Source of the DNA: Defluviitaleaceae bacterium | GTDB taxonomy: Bacteria > Bacillota > Clostridia > Lachnospirales > UBA5962 | Assembly: GCA_009778165.1 (NCBI GenBank) | Contig: WRKF01000189.1 | Location: 1 to 64,000 of the forward strand | Reading direction: 5' to 3' | DNA: 64,000 nt | Part shown: piece after piece, positions 8,999 to 16,674 of the stretch | Layout: each line of letters begins with the position of its first letter | How positions within the stretch are numbered: the first letter of the stretch is position 1 | The notes under the pieces: model-generated | What the model was told of the DNA's origin: nothing | The model's database searches: none | Seen by the model: only the letters and a program-made list of their open reading frames with translations | Translations under genes and position numbers: made by a program

Positions 8999-9523
8999 AT
9001 GAAAAAAATAATTTACCTTAGCCTTTTTCTTGGGCTTGTGTCTGCTGTTGTTACAGGCGCAATGGCTGGCGTTAACACCATAACAGCTCCCATTATTGCC
9101 GAAGCTCAGTACCAAGCCTTTAGAGCGGCAGTTAACTTTGCGTTTCCCACCGCCGACAATTTTGAAATACTGGCAGAAGGAGAAGAAATAGAATCCCCCC
9201 ATATCATACAGATATTAGAAGTTTTTGAAGGTGGGGAGCCGATAGGTTTTATCTATCACAAAATTGTACCTGGTTTTGGAGGTCCTATAAACTACATGAT
9301 GGGGATAGACTTTGATGGCAATTTTACTAGCTTTTCTGTGCTGTCCCATAGCGAAACCCCCGGGTTTGGCGCCCGCATAGTAGATGAGCCGGATTTTGCC
9401 GCAAGTTTAATAGGCACTCATGCCGGCAGCCAAATAGACATTTTGACCGGGGCTACAAACACAACTACACCAATAGTAAGAGCTATCGGTGAACTGCACC
9501 AAGACTTCATGAACAGGAGGTAG
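8999..9523 (+). CDS. rnfG: Rnf complex subunit RnfG (FMN-binding)
   Basis: 174 residues. One N-terminal membrane helix (about 5-25) and an extracytoplasmic FMN-binding domain. LTGATNTTTPIV near residue 150 is the S/T-G-A-T motif whose Thr holds FMN covalently; PGFGARI at about 120 is also conserved. Shorter than the roughly 200-residue proteobacterial forms but complete in domain terms. The gene is four bases from rnfE. Confidence 0.95.
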   Translation: MKKIIYLSLFLGLVSAVVTGAMAGVNTITAPIIAEAQYQAFRAAVNFAFPTADNFEILAEGEEIESPHIIQILEVFEGGEPIGFIYHKIVPGFGGPINYMMGIDFDGNFTSFSVLSHSETPGFGARIVDEPDFAASLIGTHAGSQIDILTGATNTTTPIVRAIGELHQDFMNRR

Positions 9524-9526
9524 GGT

Positions 9527-10207
9527 ATGGAAGCAAAACACAAAAAATACAACTATAAAGAAGTTTTAACGGCAGGGATATTTAAAGAAAATCCTATTTT
9601 TAAGCTCTTGCTTTCCTTGTGTCCTGCTCTTGGTGTTACTGCTGTTTTGGTCAACTCCGTTGGGCTTGGAGTCATTATTTTAGTTTCGTTGATAATGACA
9701 AACACTATAATAGCAATAGTAGGAAAGTTTGTTCCGGATGAAATCAGAATACCCGCCTACATTACTATCATTGCCGGTGTTATAACTATTATGGAAATGA
9801 TGGTACACGCATTTATGCCCGATTTGTTTGCGGCTCTTGGGGTCTTTCTTTCCCTTGTTGTTGTAAACTGCATTATAATGGGCCGCGCAGAGGCTTTTGC
9901 AGCAAAAAACACTGTTTTGGCATCTATATACGATGCAATAGGCAATGGCTTGGGTATAATATTCGCCCTTGCTGTTATAGCTTTTTTTAGAGAGTTTTTT
10001 GGCAGGGGTTTTGTAGATTTCGGCTTTTTTAGACTAAATGTGTTCCCGCAAGAATATGCAATTGGCTTTCTTGTACAACCAATGGGCGCATTTTTAATGC
10101 TAGGGATTATAGTCGGCATAATGTCTACCATTGCTGTAGGCAAAAATAACCAAAAAAAAGCCGCCCTAAAATCACAAAAAACCGCTACCACTAAGGCGAA
10201 AGGATAG
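9527..10207 (+). CDS. rnfE: Rnf complex subunit RnfE
   Basis: 226 residues, six predicted membrane helices, NqrD/RnfE family. Opens with the typical FKENPIFKLLLSLCPALGV, and has NCIIMGRAEAFA in the middle, whose Cys is part of the membrane-embedded iron site shared with RnfA. The Lys-rich C-terminal tail (about 204-226) is cytoplasmic. AGGAGG lies before the ATG. Confidence 0.96.
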   Translation: MEAKHKKYNYKEVLTAGIFKENPIFKLLLSLCPALGVTAVLVNSVGLGVIILVSLIMTNTIIAIVGKFVPDEIRIPAYITIIAGVITIMEMMVHAFMPDLFAALGVFLSLVVVNCIIMGRAEAFAAKNTVLASIYDAIGNGLGIIFALAVIAFFREFFGRGFVDFGFFRLNVFPQEYAIGFLVQPMGAFLMLGIIVGIMSTIAVGKNNQKKAALKSQKTATTKAKG

Positions 10208-10217
10208 GAGGGTATAA

Positions 10218-10793
10218 ATGGAGTTGTTTGGAATTTTTATAGGAGCAACCCTTGTTGCCAACATTTTGCTGGCTCAATTTTTAGGTATATGCTCTTTTAT
10301 TGGGGTTAGCAAAAAATCTAGCTCTGCACTTGGGATGGGAGCAGCAGTTGTTTTCGTTATAACTATTAGCTCCGCCGTAACATGGTTAATTTTTCACTTT
10401 GTGTTGGTGCCATATCACCTAGAGTTTATGCGTACTATAGTATTTATACTTGTTATTGCAAGCCTTGTGCAATTTGTAGAAATGTTTATGAAAAAGTACA
10501 TGGAGGGGTTGTACAAAGCCCTGGGCGTATATTTGCCGCTTATAACGACAAACTGTGCCGTTCTTGGTGCGGCATTGCTTAATATAGACAGAACACTAAG
10601 TTTTGTGCAAACTATAGTTAGCGGGTTTGGTATCTCCTTTGGGTATGCCCTTGTTATTTTTGTTTTTTCCACAATAAGGGAACGCTTGGAGCTATCTAAC
10701 ACTCGCGAGGGTTTTAAAGGGGTACCTATTGCCCTTGTTACTGCATCTATTATGGCGATGGCTTTCTTTGGCTTTTCAGGATTGGGAGGTTAA
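10218..10793 (+). CDS. rnfA: Rnf complex subunit RnfA
   Basis: 191 residues, six membrane helices, inverted-topology partner of RnfE. FLGICSFIGVSKK near residue 22 and TTNCAVLGAALLN near residue 110 hold the two conserved cysteines that, with those of RnfE, bind the intramembrane iron centre. Length is the normal 190-193. The ribosome binding site is AGGAGG. rnfB follows after three bases. Confidence 0.97.
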   Translation: MELFGIFIGATLVANILLAQFLGICSFIGVSKKSSSALGMGAAVVFVITISSAVTWLIFHFVLVPYHLEFMRTIVFILVIASLVQFVEMFMKKYMEGLYKALGVYLPLITTNCAVLGAALLNIDRTLSFVQTIVSGFGISFGYALVIFVFSTIRERLELSNTREGFKGVPIALVTASIMAMAFFGFSGLGG

Positions 10794-10796
10794 GAT

Positions 10797-11117
10797 ATGA
10801 TACAGACTATTTTTATACCTATTCTGATTGTGCTGGCTATTGGCCTTGTTTTAGGTGCGGTGCTTGGTGTTGCCGACAAATTTTTAAAAGTAGCGTTAGA
10901 TGAAAGATTAGAAACACTAATAAAACTGCTACCCGGTTTTAACTGCGGTGCTTGTGGTAACCCCGGTTGTGCAGGCCACGCACAATCAATACTTGCCGGC
11001 ACAGGCAAAATAAGAGGCTGCAAGCCAATGAAAGATGAGCAAGAAGCAGCGATAAGGGAATACTTGGCGAAAGCCCCGGACGCAGAGGGGAATTTGCCGG
11101 ATTTGTCTAAGCTGTAA
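10797..11117 (+). CDS. rnfB: RnfB-like protein, short form (lacks the ferredoxin domain)
   Basis: Only 106 residues. The N-terminal membrane helix (about 3-25) and the first iron-sulfur motif are intact: PGFNCGACGNPGCAGHA, with C51, C54, C59 and a later C76. Typical RnfB proteins are about 180-330 residues and continue with two or more ferredoxin-like [4Fe-4S] clusters that accept electrons from ferredoxin. Here the reading frame stops after a Leu-Ser-Lys-Leu end, and none of the three forward frames downstream encodes a ferredoxin motif; a Uma2 gene starts 11 bases later. Either the complex uses a minimal RnfB, or the ferredoxin module is encoded elsewhere, or the gene was cut and sealed by the Uma2 insertion. 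Confidence 0.85.
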   Translation: MIQTIFIPILIVLAIGLVLGAVLGVADKFLKVALDERLETLIKLLPGFNCGACGNPGCAGHAQSILAGTGKIRGCKPMKDEQEAAIREYLAKAPDAEGNLPDLSKL

Positions 11118-11870
11118 AGGTGGAATATATGGCAGCACTGCAAGAGCAAAGGCGACCAAAACAGCAAAAACAAACATACACAGACTATGCAAGTTGGAAA
11201 GATGATGGCAACCGCTACGAGCTTATAGACGGAGCGCCGCATATGATGGCGGCTCCCGGCATTCTTCACCAAAGTATACAGATTAATATAAGTTCTATAA
11301 TATGGCATTATCTGAGGGGAAAGGATTGCGTGGTTCTCTCCTCCCCTTTAGATGTACGCTTAAACTATAACGATGGTGACGATACAGTGGTACAGCCCGA
11401 TATTGCTATTATATGCGACAAAAGTAAAATCGCACAAGAGGGCATACGAGGTGTGCCTGATATGGTAGTAGAAATAATATCACCCGGTAGCGCAAAAATG
11501 GATAGGATAATAAAATATAAAAAATACGAAAGTGCAGGGGTGAAAGAATACTGGATAGTGAACCCAACAGACCAAACTGTAGAAACTTATACATTGGAAC
11601 AGGGCAGTTACCAAAAGTGTGTATATGCAGGTTCTGACAGTGTTCCAATCGGTATATTGGATGGTTTTTCTATGAAAATAACGGATATTTTTGTTGTGTT
11701 TTAAACAGGCTGGTACTAAGTTGTAAAGGTGGAATATATGGCAGCACTGCAAGAGCAAAGGCAACCAAAACAGCAAAAACAAACATACACAGACTATGCA
11801 AGTTGGAAAGATGATGGCAACCGCTACGAGCTTATAGACGGAGTGCCGCATATGATGGCAGCTCCCAACT
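11115..11870 (+). repeat. Direct repeat from the Uma2 gene duplication (5' blocks)
   Basis: About 150 bp including the ribosome binding site and first 50 codons at 11115-11262 recur with only a few changes at 11724-11871. A second near-identical block spans roughly 11345-11590 and 11955-12190. Between them the copies differ greatly, so the duplication is a mosaic. Confidence 0.85.
11129..11704 (+). CDS. Uma2-family putative endonuclease, copy 1
   Basis: About 191 residues from ATG 11129, which has AAAGGTGG at a good distance; the frame extends nine bases upstream to a GTG that lies inside that ribosome binding site. DUF820/Uma2 proteins have a PD-(D/E)XK nuclease fold and are of unsettled function. 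Visible hallmarks: DDTVVQPDIAIIC (about 89-101), VVEIISPGSAKMDR, then KKYESAGVKEYWIV with the conserved Lys and Glu. It starts 11 bases after rnfB, so is probably co-transcribed with rnf. Copy 2 follows directly and is nearly identical at both ends. Confidence 0.85.
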   Translation: MAALQEQRRPKQQKQTYTDYASWKDDGNRYELIDGAPHMMAAPGILHQSIQINISSIIWHYLRGKDCVVLSSPLDVRLNYNDGDDTVVQPDIAIICDKSKIAQEGIRGVPDMVVEIISPGSAKMDRIIKYKKYESAGVKEYWIVNPTDQTVETYTLEQGSYQKCVYAGSDSVPIGILDGFSMKITDIFVVF

Positions 11871-12346
11871 TTTCTCACCAAATTGTATTAAGTAATCTAA
11901 ATATTATAATCGGGTCTTATTTGAAGGGGAAAAATTGTATAGCAGTACCATCCCCTTTAGATGTACGTTTAAACTATAACGATGGTGACGATACAGTTGT
12001 ACAACCCGATATTGCTATTATATGTGACAAAAGTAAAATCGCACAAGAGGGTATACGAGGTATACCCGACATGATAGTAGAAATAATATCCCCCGGTAGC
12101 GCAAAAATGGATAGGATAATAAAATACAAAAAATACGAAAGTGCAGGGGTGAAAGAATACTGGATAGTGAACCCAACAGACCAAACTGTAGAAGCACATA
12201 CATTGGAGAAAGGCATTTACCGAAAAAATGTGTATGCAAAAATTGGCAGTGTACCAATTACCATACTGGATGGTTTTTTTGTGGCGATAGAGGATATTTT
12301 TGAAAATATACACTATAGCTATCCTATAGAAGGGGGCGCGACATGA
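11738..12346 (+). CDS. Uma2-family putative endonuclease, copy 2
   Basis: About 202 residues from ATG 11738. A tandem duplicate of the gene before it: the first 50 residues and the block around the nuclease motif (LNYNDGDDTVVQPDIAII to about residue 155) are almost the same, while a central block (about residues 49-75) and the C-terminus have diverged strongly. The catalytic-core residues are kept. Its end overlaps the start of the RtcB gene by four bases (ATGA), so the two are translationally coupled. Confidence 0.85.
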   Translation: MAALQEQRQPKQQKQTYTDYASWKDDGNRYELIDGVPHMMAAPNFSHQIVLSNLNIIIGSYLKGKNCIAVPSPLDVRLNYNDGDDTVVQPDIAIICDKSKIAQEGIRGIPDMIVEIISPGSAKMDRIIKYKKYESAGVKEYWIVNPTDQTVEAHTLEKGIYRKNVYAKIGSVPITILDGFFVAIEDIFENIHYSYPIEGGAT

Positions 12347-13539
12347 TAAAAGTAACGGGCAAGTACAATACCGCTGTTTGCTACACAAGTGAGCTTGAAG
12401 ATGCATCACTTAAACAAATACAAATAGTTTGTGACCGAAAAGAATTTGCGGACTGCAAAATACGCATTATGCCCGATGTTCACGCCGGAATGGGTTGCAC
12501 AATCGGCACAACGATGACGATAAACGACAAAATCGTCCCAAACATGGTGGGGGTAGATATTGGTTGCGGCATGGAAACAGTAAAAATTGCACAGAAAGAA
12601 ATCGACTACGATGCTCTCGATAAACTAATACGCCAAGACATACCATCCGGGTTCGATGTTCGTTCAGAAGATCATCCTTTTAATGCCAAAATTGACTTGA
12701 CCGAGATAAAAATCGCAGACAAAGTTAAAATGTCCAGAGTAAGGCGCAGTATTGGCACATTGGGCGGCGGCAACCACTTTATAGAAGTCGGGCGTTCAGA
12801 TGAAGGCGATTTGTATATTATTGTTCATTCCGGTAGCCGTAGCCTTGGCACATCGGTTGCAGAGTATTATCAGGAGCAAGCATTCCGAGCCGTAAAGGGT
12901 AGCAGCACGGCTCAAATCGGTATTGACGGTGAAATAAGCAAAAAAACCAAAAAGAACCAAAAAAACAAAAAGAATGAAAATGCAACAGACATTCCAAAAA
13001 ATGACATTCCAAAAGATTTGGCATATGCTACCGGCGATTTATTTAACGAATACATACACGATATGAAAATAACCCAGCATTACGCCGCTCTAAACCGTCT
13101 TGCTATGATAGAAGTTATTTTGCGAGGCATGAAGTTTACAGAGGTTGACCGCTTTACAACGATTCACAATTATATAGATACAGACGCTATGATATTACGC
13201 AAGGGGGCGACTTCGGCAAGGGCTGGGGAACGCTTGCTAATACCAATAAACATGCGAGATGGAAGCCTAATATGTATAGGCAAAGGAAATGAGGACTGGA
13301 ACTACTCTGCTCCCCACGGTGCAGGCCGTTTGATGAGCCGTTCGGCAGCCTTAAAATCCCTCTCTGTAGATGATTTCAAAACCCAAATGAGCGGGGTTTT
13401 CACAACATCTGTTAACAGAAAAACCCTGGATGAAGCACCAATGGCATACAAAAGCATGGACGAAATAATTAGCCATATTTCCCCAACAGCAGACATATTA
13501 ACAAGGTTAAGACCAACATACAATTTTAAGGCGAGCTAG
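12343..13539 (+). CDS. rtcB: RtcB-family RNA ligase
   Basis: 398 residues. RtcB joins RNA 2',3'-cyclic phosphate or 3'-phosphate ends to 5'-OH ends using GTP and Mn2+. The metal and guanylation motifs are present: DVHAGMGCTIG (about 45), VGVDIGCGM (about 69), GGGNHFIEVG (about 141), HSGSRSLG, TIHNYID, and near the C-terminus GATSARAGERLLIP and SAPHGAGR, whose His is the guanylated residue. A Lys/Asn-rich insert at about residues 204-225 looks like a flexible loop. It is the last gene of the run that begins at rnfC and is coupled to the Uma2 gene. Confidence 0.93.
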   Translation: MIKVTGKYNTAVCYTSELEDASLKQIQIVCDRKEFADCKIRIMPDVHAGMGCTIGTTMTINDKIVPNMVGVDIGCGMETVKIAQKEIDYDALDKLIRQDIPSGFDVRSEDHPFNAKIDLTEIKIADKVKMSRVRRSIGTLGGGNHFIEVGRSDEGDLYIIVHSGSRSLGTSVAEYYQEQAFRAVKGSSTAQIGIDGEISKKTKKNQKNKKNENATDIPKNDIPKDLAYATGDLFNEYIHDMKITQHYAALNRLAMIEVILRGMKFTEVDRFTTIHNYIDTDAMILRKGATSARAGERLLIPINMRDGSLICIGKGNEDWNYSAPHGAGRLMSRSAALKSLSVDDFKTQMSGVFTTSVNRKTLDEAPMAYKSMDEIISHISPTADILTRLRPTYNFKAS

Positions 13540-13550
13540 AGGGTGGGTAT

Positions 13551-13621
13551 TATGACAATTCCGCTTATCACAGTTCTTTTTTAAAATATTAACAAGCGTA
13601 TTACCAAGCGGAATTGTCATA
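13551..13621. repeat. Perfect 16-bp inverted repeat, 71-bp hairpin element
   Basis: TATGACAATTCCGCTT at 13551-13566 is the exact reverse complement of 13606-13621, with a 39-bp AT-rich loop. There is no T-run after it, so it is not a classical terminator for the RtcB gene; it might be a decayed miniature insertion element. It ends 25 bp before the -10 box of rlmD. Confidence 0.8.
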
Positions 13622-13642
13622 CTTATAAATAGTGACGTAATG

Positions 13643-13651
13643 TGATATAAT
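13643..13651 (+). promoter_or_regulatory. Extended -10 promoter of rlmD, predicted leaderless start
   Basis: TGATATAAT (TGn-TATAAT) at 13643-13651; no convincing -35 box. Seven bases on lies the A of the rlmD ATG (13658), and no Shine-Dalgarno sequence lies between. Confidence 0.6.
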
Positions 13652-13657
13652 ATAAGA

Positions 13658-15007
13658 ATGAAAAACAAAATCTTACAAATACAGGGGTTGGAATACCCAA
13701 ACACGGGAATTGCCTATTTTAACAACAAAAAGGTGAAAATAAAAAATACCCTGCCGGGGCAAACAGTAGAAGCAAATGTGCGTCGCAACAAAGCCCATTT
13801 GGTGCGGGTAATAGAACCATCTGAAAAAGAGATAACTCCTTTTTGCCCCAATTTTAGCAGATGCGGAGGTTGTAGTTATCAAAATATCCCATATGAATAT
13901 GAATTGGAGCTAAAAAAGGGGATTGTTTTACAATTGCTTGACAACAAAGGGGTAAAGGGATACGATTTTTTGGGGATAGAAACGGGAGGAAATGCTCCCT
14001 ACCGAAACAAAATGGAATATTCCTTTGGAGATAGTTACAAAGATGGCCCATTGATGTTGGGTTTGCGTAAAACAAAGGCTTATTATGAGGTAATAAATAG
14101 TATTTTTTGTAACATTGTTGATAATGACTTTACGCAAATACTATTTTTTGTGCAGATGTTTTTTAGGGAAACAGAGGAATCTTTTTACAACAAAAAAACG
14201 CACACAGGGACGCTGCGTCATTTAGTTGTAAGAAAAGGAGCGAACACAAAAGAGATACTTATAAACCTCGTTACTACCTCCGGCATGGACACAGCGTTAG
14301 ACCGCTTCGTTGAAAATCTTGTGGCTCTGCCCCTTTCCGCTAAAATAGTTGGCATATTACACACAATAAACGATAGTTTATCCGATGTTGTGCAAATTGA
14401 TGAAATTCGTCCATTATATGGGCAAAATTTCTACACTGATACTATTTTTGGGTTGGTGTTCAAAATTTACCCCACTGCGTTTTTTCAAACAAATACAAAA
14501 GGTGCAGAGGTTTTGTACGGTATCGTAAAAGATTTTGTCAGCAGTTGCCAAAATGCAGACAAAAACCAATGCAATGATGTAATATATGATTTGTATTGCG
14601 GTACCGGAACTATTGCACAAATATTAAGCCCTTTGGCAAAGCGGGTGTATGGTATAGATTTAGTTGAAGGAGCCATAGAGGCGGCAAAGGAAAACACGGA
14701 ATTTAACAATATAAGCAACTGTCATTTTTTTTGCGGAGATGTAAAAGATGTAGTGCAAACAATTAGCGAGATGCCCAATATAGTTGTTGTAGACCCTCCA
14801 AGAGAGGGGTTGACCCCAAAAGCCCTGAGTCGTGTACTGGGGTTGGGTGCGGCTTATATTGTCTACATTTCTTGCAAACCCACATCTATGGCAAGGGATA
14901 TAAATGTCCTTGCCGAGGCAGGTTATAAACTGACTAAGTTGAAAATGGTAGACATGTTTCCACGCACCCCACATATAGAGGTGGTTGGGGTATTGGAGCT
15001 TTTATGA
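13658..15007 (+). CDS. rlmD: 23S rRNA (uracil-5-)-methyltransferase RlmD/RlmCD-type
   Basis: 449 residues. An N-terminal TRAM domain (about 5-58) is followed by an iron-sulfur Cys set (CPNFSRCGGCSYQ, about 67-79, plus a later Cys), and a SAM-dependent methyltransferase domain: DLYCGTGTIAQIL (about 309-321), VVDPPREGL with the DPP motif, and the catalytic Cys in YISCKP near residue 408. It methylates C5 of uridine in 23S rRNA or tRNA. The TRAM fold begins at the first residues, so the ATG at 13658 must be the start although it lacks a ribosome binding site. Confidence 0.93.
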   Translation: MKNKILQIQGLEYPNTGIAYFNNKKVKIKNTLPGQTVEANVRRNKAHLVRVIEPSEKEITPFCPNFSRCGGCSYQNIPYEYELELKKGIVLQLLDNKGVKGYDFLGIETGGNAPYRNKMEYSFGDSYKDGPLMLGLRKTKAYYEVINSIFCNIVDNDFTQILFFVQMFFRETEESFYNKKTHTGTLRHLVVRKGANTKEILINLVTTSGMDTALDRFVENLVALPLSAKIVGILHTINDSLSDVVQIDEIRPLYGQNFYTDTIFGLVFKIYPTAFFQTNTKGAEVLYGIVKDFVSSCQNADKNQCNDVIYDLYCGTGTIAQILSPLAKRVYGIDLVEGAIEAAKENTEFNNISNCHFFCGDVKDVVQTISEMPNIVVVDPPREGLTPKALSRVLGLGAAYIVYISCKPTSMARDINVLAEAGYKLTKLKMVDMFPRTPHIEVVGVLELL

Positions 15008-15089
15008 GTTTTTATAGTGCTTTACCAAACAATTATCGCTTTTAAAAATAATAAAATAACGCTCACAAGTGAAAGGAATAGCTATACTA

Positions 15090-16652
15090 ATGCTGAAGAA
15101 ATTACTTTTTTTGACATTAATAATATTTGCCAGCAGTAATAATATATTTGCAGAGGATATAAATAACAACGTAAACAATGCAGACAATACAATCCGAATC
15201 GGACTAGAATCACGTTATACTAATGCCTGGAACATTGGTCTCGGGAACACAACTTTGTTTGTAAACATAGAAAGTTACGCTTTTTTTCCGCCCGCCCATG
15301 TTTATGGACAAGATTTTAGAGTGATTGTAGACAACAATTACTATTTGCACACAGGGATTACTTTTGGCGATTTCCCTAGTGCAAACTCTGTGGCATACCA
15401 AACTCATAACGGAGTTGTGGGGCTGGACGGCACTGGTTTTAGTGTACTTATTGGTCCCTTTTCAAATTTTGCTTTGGCAGAAGAACAGCGGGGAGTAACG
15501 GGGCATACCGTTGTTCCCGGTCAAAACAGCAGGGTTACTCTCACAAACGGCGGGAACACTGTGCTAACATCTCTTGCACCACTTAGATTTGCAGATGCCC
15601 ATGGGGGGTTTATGCATATTGGGGGGCGCAGCTATCGCGGGCTAATAGAGATGGGTCGCCACACAGGTCAGGGGATAACCCCTGTAAACATTGTAGATGT
15701 AGAGGAATATCTTTTTAGCGTTGTACCTTCGGAAATGCCTGCACTGTGGCATATAGAGGCACTAAAGGCACAGGCTGTTGCGGCGCGCAGTTTTACATAC
15801 TATCGTCGCGGTTCGCACAACCACCTTGGGTACGAGCTGTGTGACACAATATTTTCCCAGGTGTATTCCGGTGTAGAAATGGAGCATTATAACTCCACAA
15901 TGGCTGTAGAGGCAACTCGGGGGGTTAAGGCTTTTCATGGTGGCAGTGTTATTTTGGCGACGTACTTTTCCAGTAGCGGCGGTTTTACGGAAAATAGCGA
16001 AAATGTTTGGATAGAAGCTCTGCCCTATCTGCGTGCAATAGAAGACAGGTATGAGGAGGGGGCGTTGGAGTGGGAGCGTGCATTTACCCTTTCACAAATT
16101 GGCAATTTGGCATCCGGATCAGGCATTGGAACAGTTCGATCTGTTGCTGTAACCCACAATGCAGCCGGCAGGGTAGAAAGCCTGATACTAAACGGTGCCT
16201 CCGGGCGACACTACATAGAAAGAGAAAATATACGCACATTTTTTGCTCCGACCTATCACGGGAGTTTGCCCAGTCGCAACTTCACAATGCCGGGCCATCA
16301 AACTTTTATGGCAGTCGAGCAAATTTCTATAGATACGGTTACGGCAATTGGTCCATACAGCACTGTAGAAACTGCAACGCAAAACCTTTTTGCCATTGGG
16401 GCAGACGGACATGCAAGGCATCTTGATGGTAATGTTGCAGTTCTTGGTTCCGGCGGCATCATTGGTATACCTATGCCGCCCGTATCCATTACCGAAAGCA
16501 CGGGTTACACGATTGTGTTTACCGGTCGCGGATGGGGTCACGGTGTGGGAATGAGCCAGTTTGGTGCTAACTCTATGGCGGAGCTTGGCTTTAACCATGT
16601 TCAAATTTTGCAACACTATTACACCGGAATAGAGATTAGGCAAAGCCAATAA
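15090..16652 (+). CDS. SpoIID/LytB-domain secreted protein
   Basis: About 520 residues from ATG 15090 (AAAGGA upstream; a GTG at 15069 lies before this site and lacks its own). The signal peptide is MLKKLLFLTLIIFASSNNIFA. The N-terminal half (about 30-180) is an amyloid-like/SPOR-like extracellular region. The SpoIID domain follows: VEEYLFSVVPSEMPALWHIE, then ALKAQAVAARSF with the catalytic Glu and Arg region, FSSSGG with the zinc-type motif, and GHGVGMSQFGANSMA near the C-terminus. SpoIID is a lytic transglycosylase acting on stem-peptide-free glycan during spore engulfment; homologues occur in non-sporulating relatives too. About 350 residues is usual, so this one carries a long extra N-terminal region. 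Confidence 0.88.
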   Translation: MLKKLLFLTLIIFASSNNIFAEDINNNVNNADNTIRIGLESRYTNAWNIGLGNTTLFVNIESYAFFPPAHVYGQDFRVIVDNNYYLHTGITFGDFPSANSVAYQTHNGVVGLDGTGFSVLIGPFSNFALAEEQRGVTGHTVVPGQNSRVTLTNGGNTVLTSLAPLRFADAHGGFMHIGGRSYRGLIEMGRHTGQGITPVNIVDVEEYLFSVVPSEMPALWHIEALKAQAVAARSFTYYRRGSHNHLGYELCDTIFSQVYSGVEMEHYNSTMAVEATRGVKAFHGGSVILATYFSSSGGFTENSENVWIEALPYLRAIEDRYEEGALEWERAFTLSQIGNLASGSGIGTVRSVAVTHNAAGRVESLILNGASGRHYIERENIRTFFAPTYHGSLPSRNFTMPGHQTFMAVEQISIDTVTAIGPYSTVETATQNLFAIGADGHARHLDGNVAVLGSGGIIGIPMPPVSITESTGYTIVFTGRGWGHGVGMSQFGANSMAELGFNHVQILQHYYTGIEIRQSQ

Positions 16653-16674
16653 ATTAAGAATTGAGGATGATACT

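Noticed and set aside
10415-10702. Long antisense frames across the rnf and other membrane genes
   Set aside because: They are shadows of biased codon use in genuine genes, without start signals or family motifs.
15069-15089. GTG start for the SpoIID-like protein
   Set aside because: It lacks a ribosome binding site, while ATG 15090 gives a clean signal peptide.
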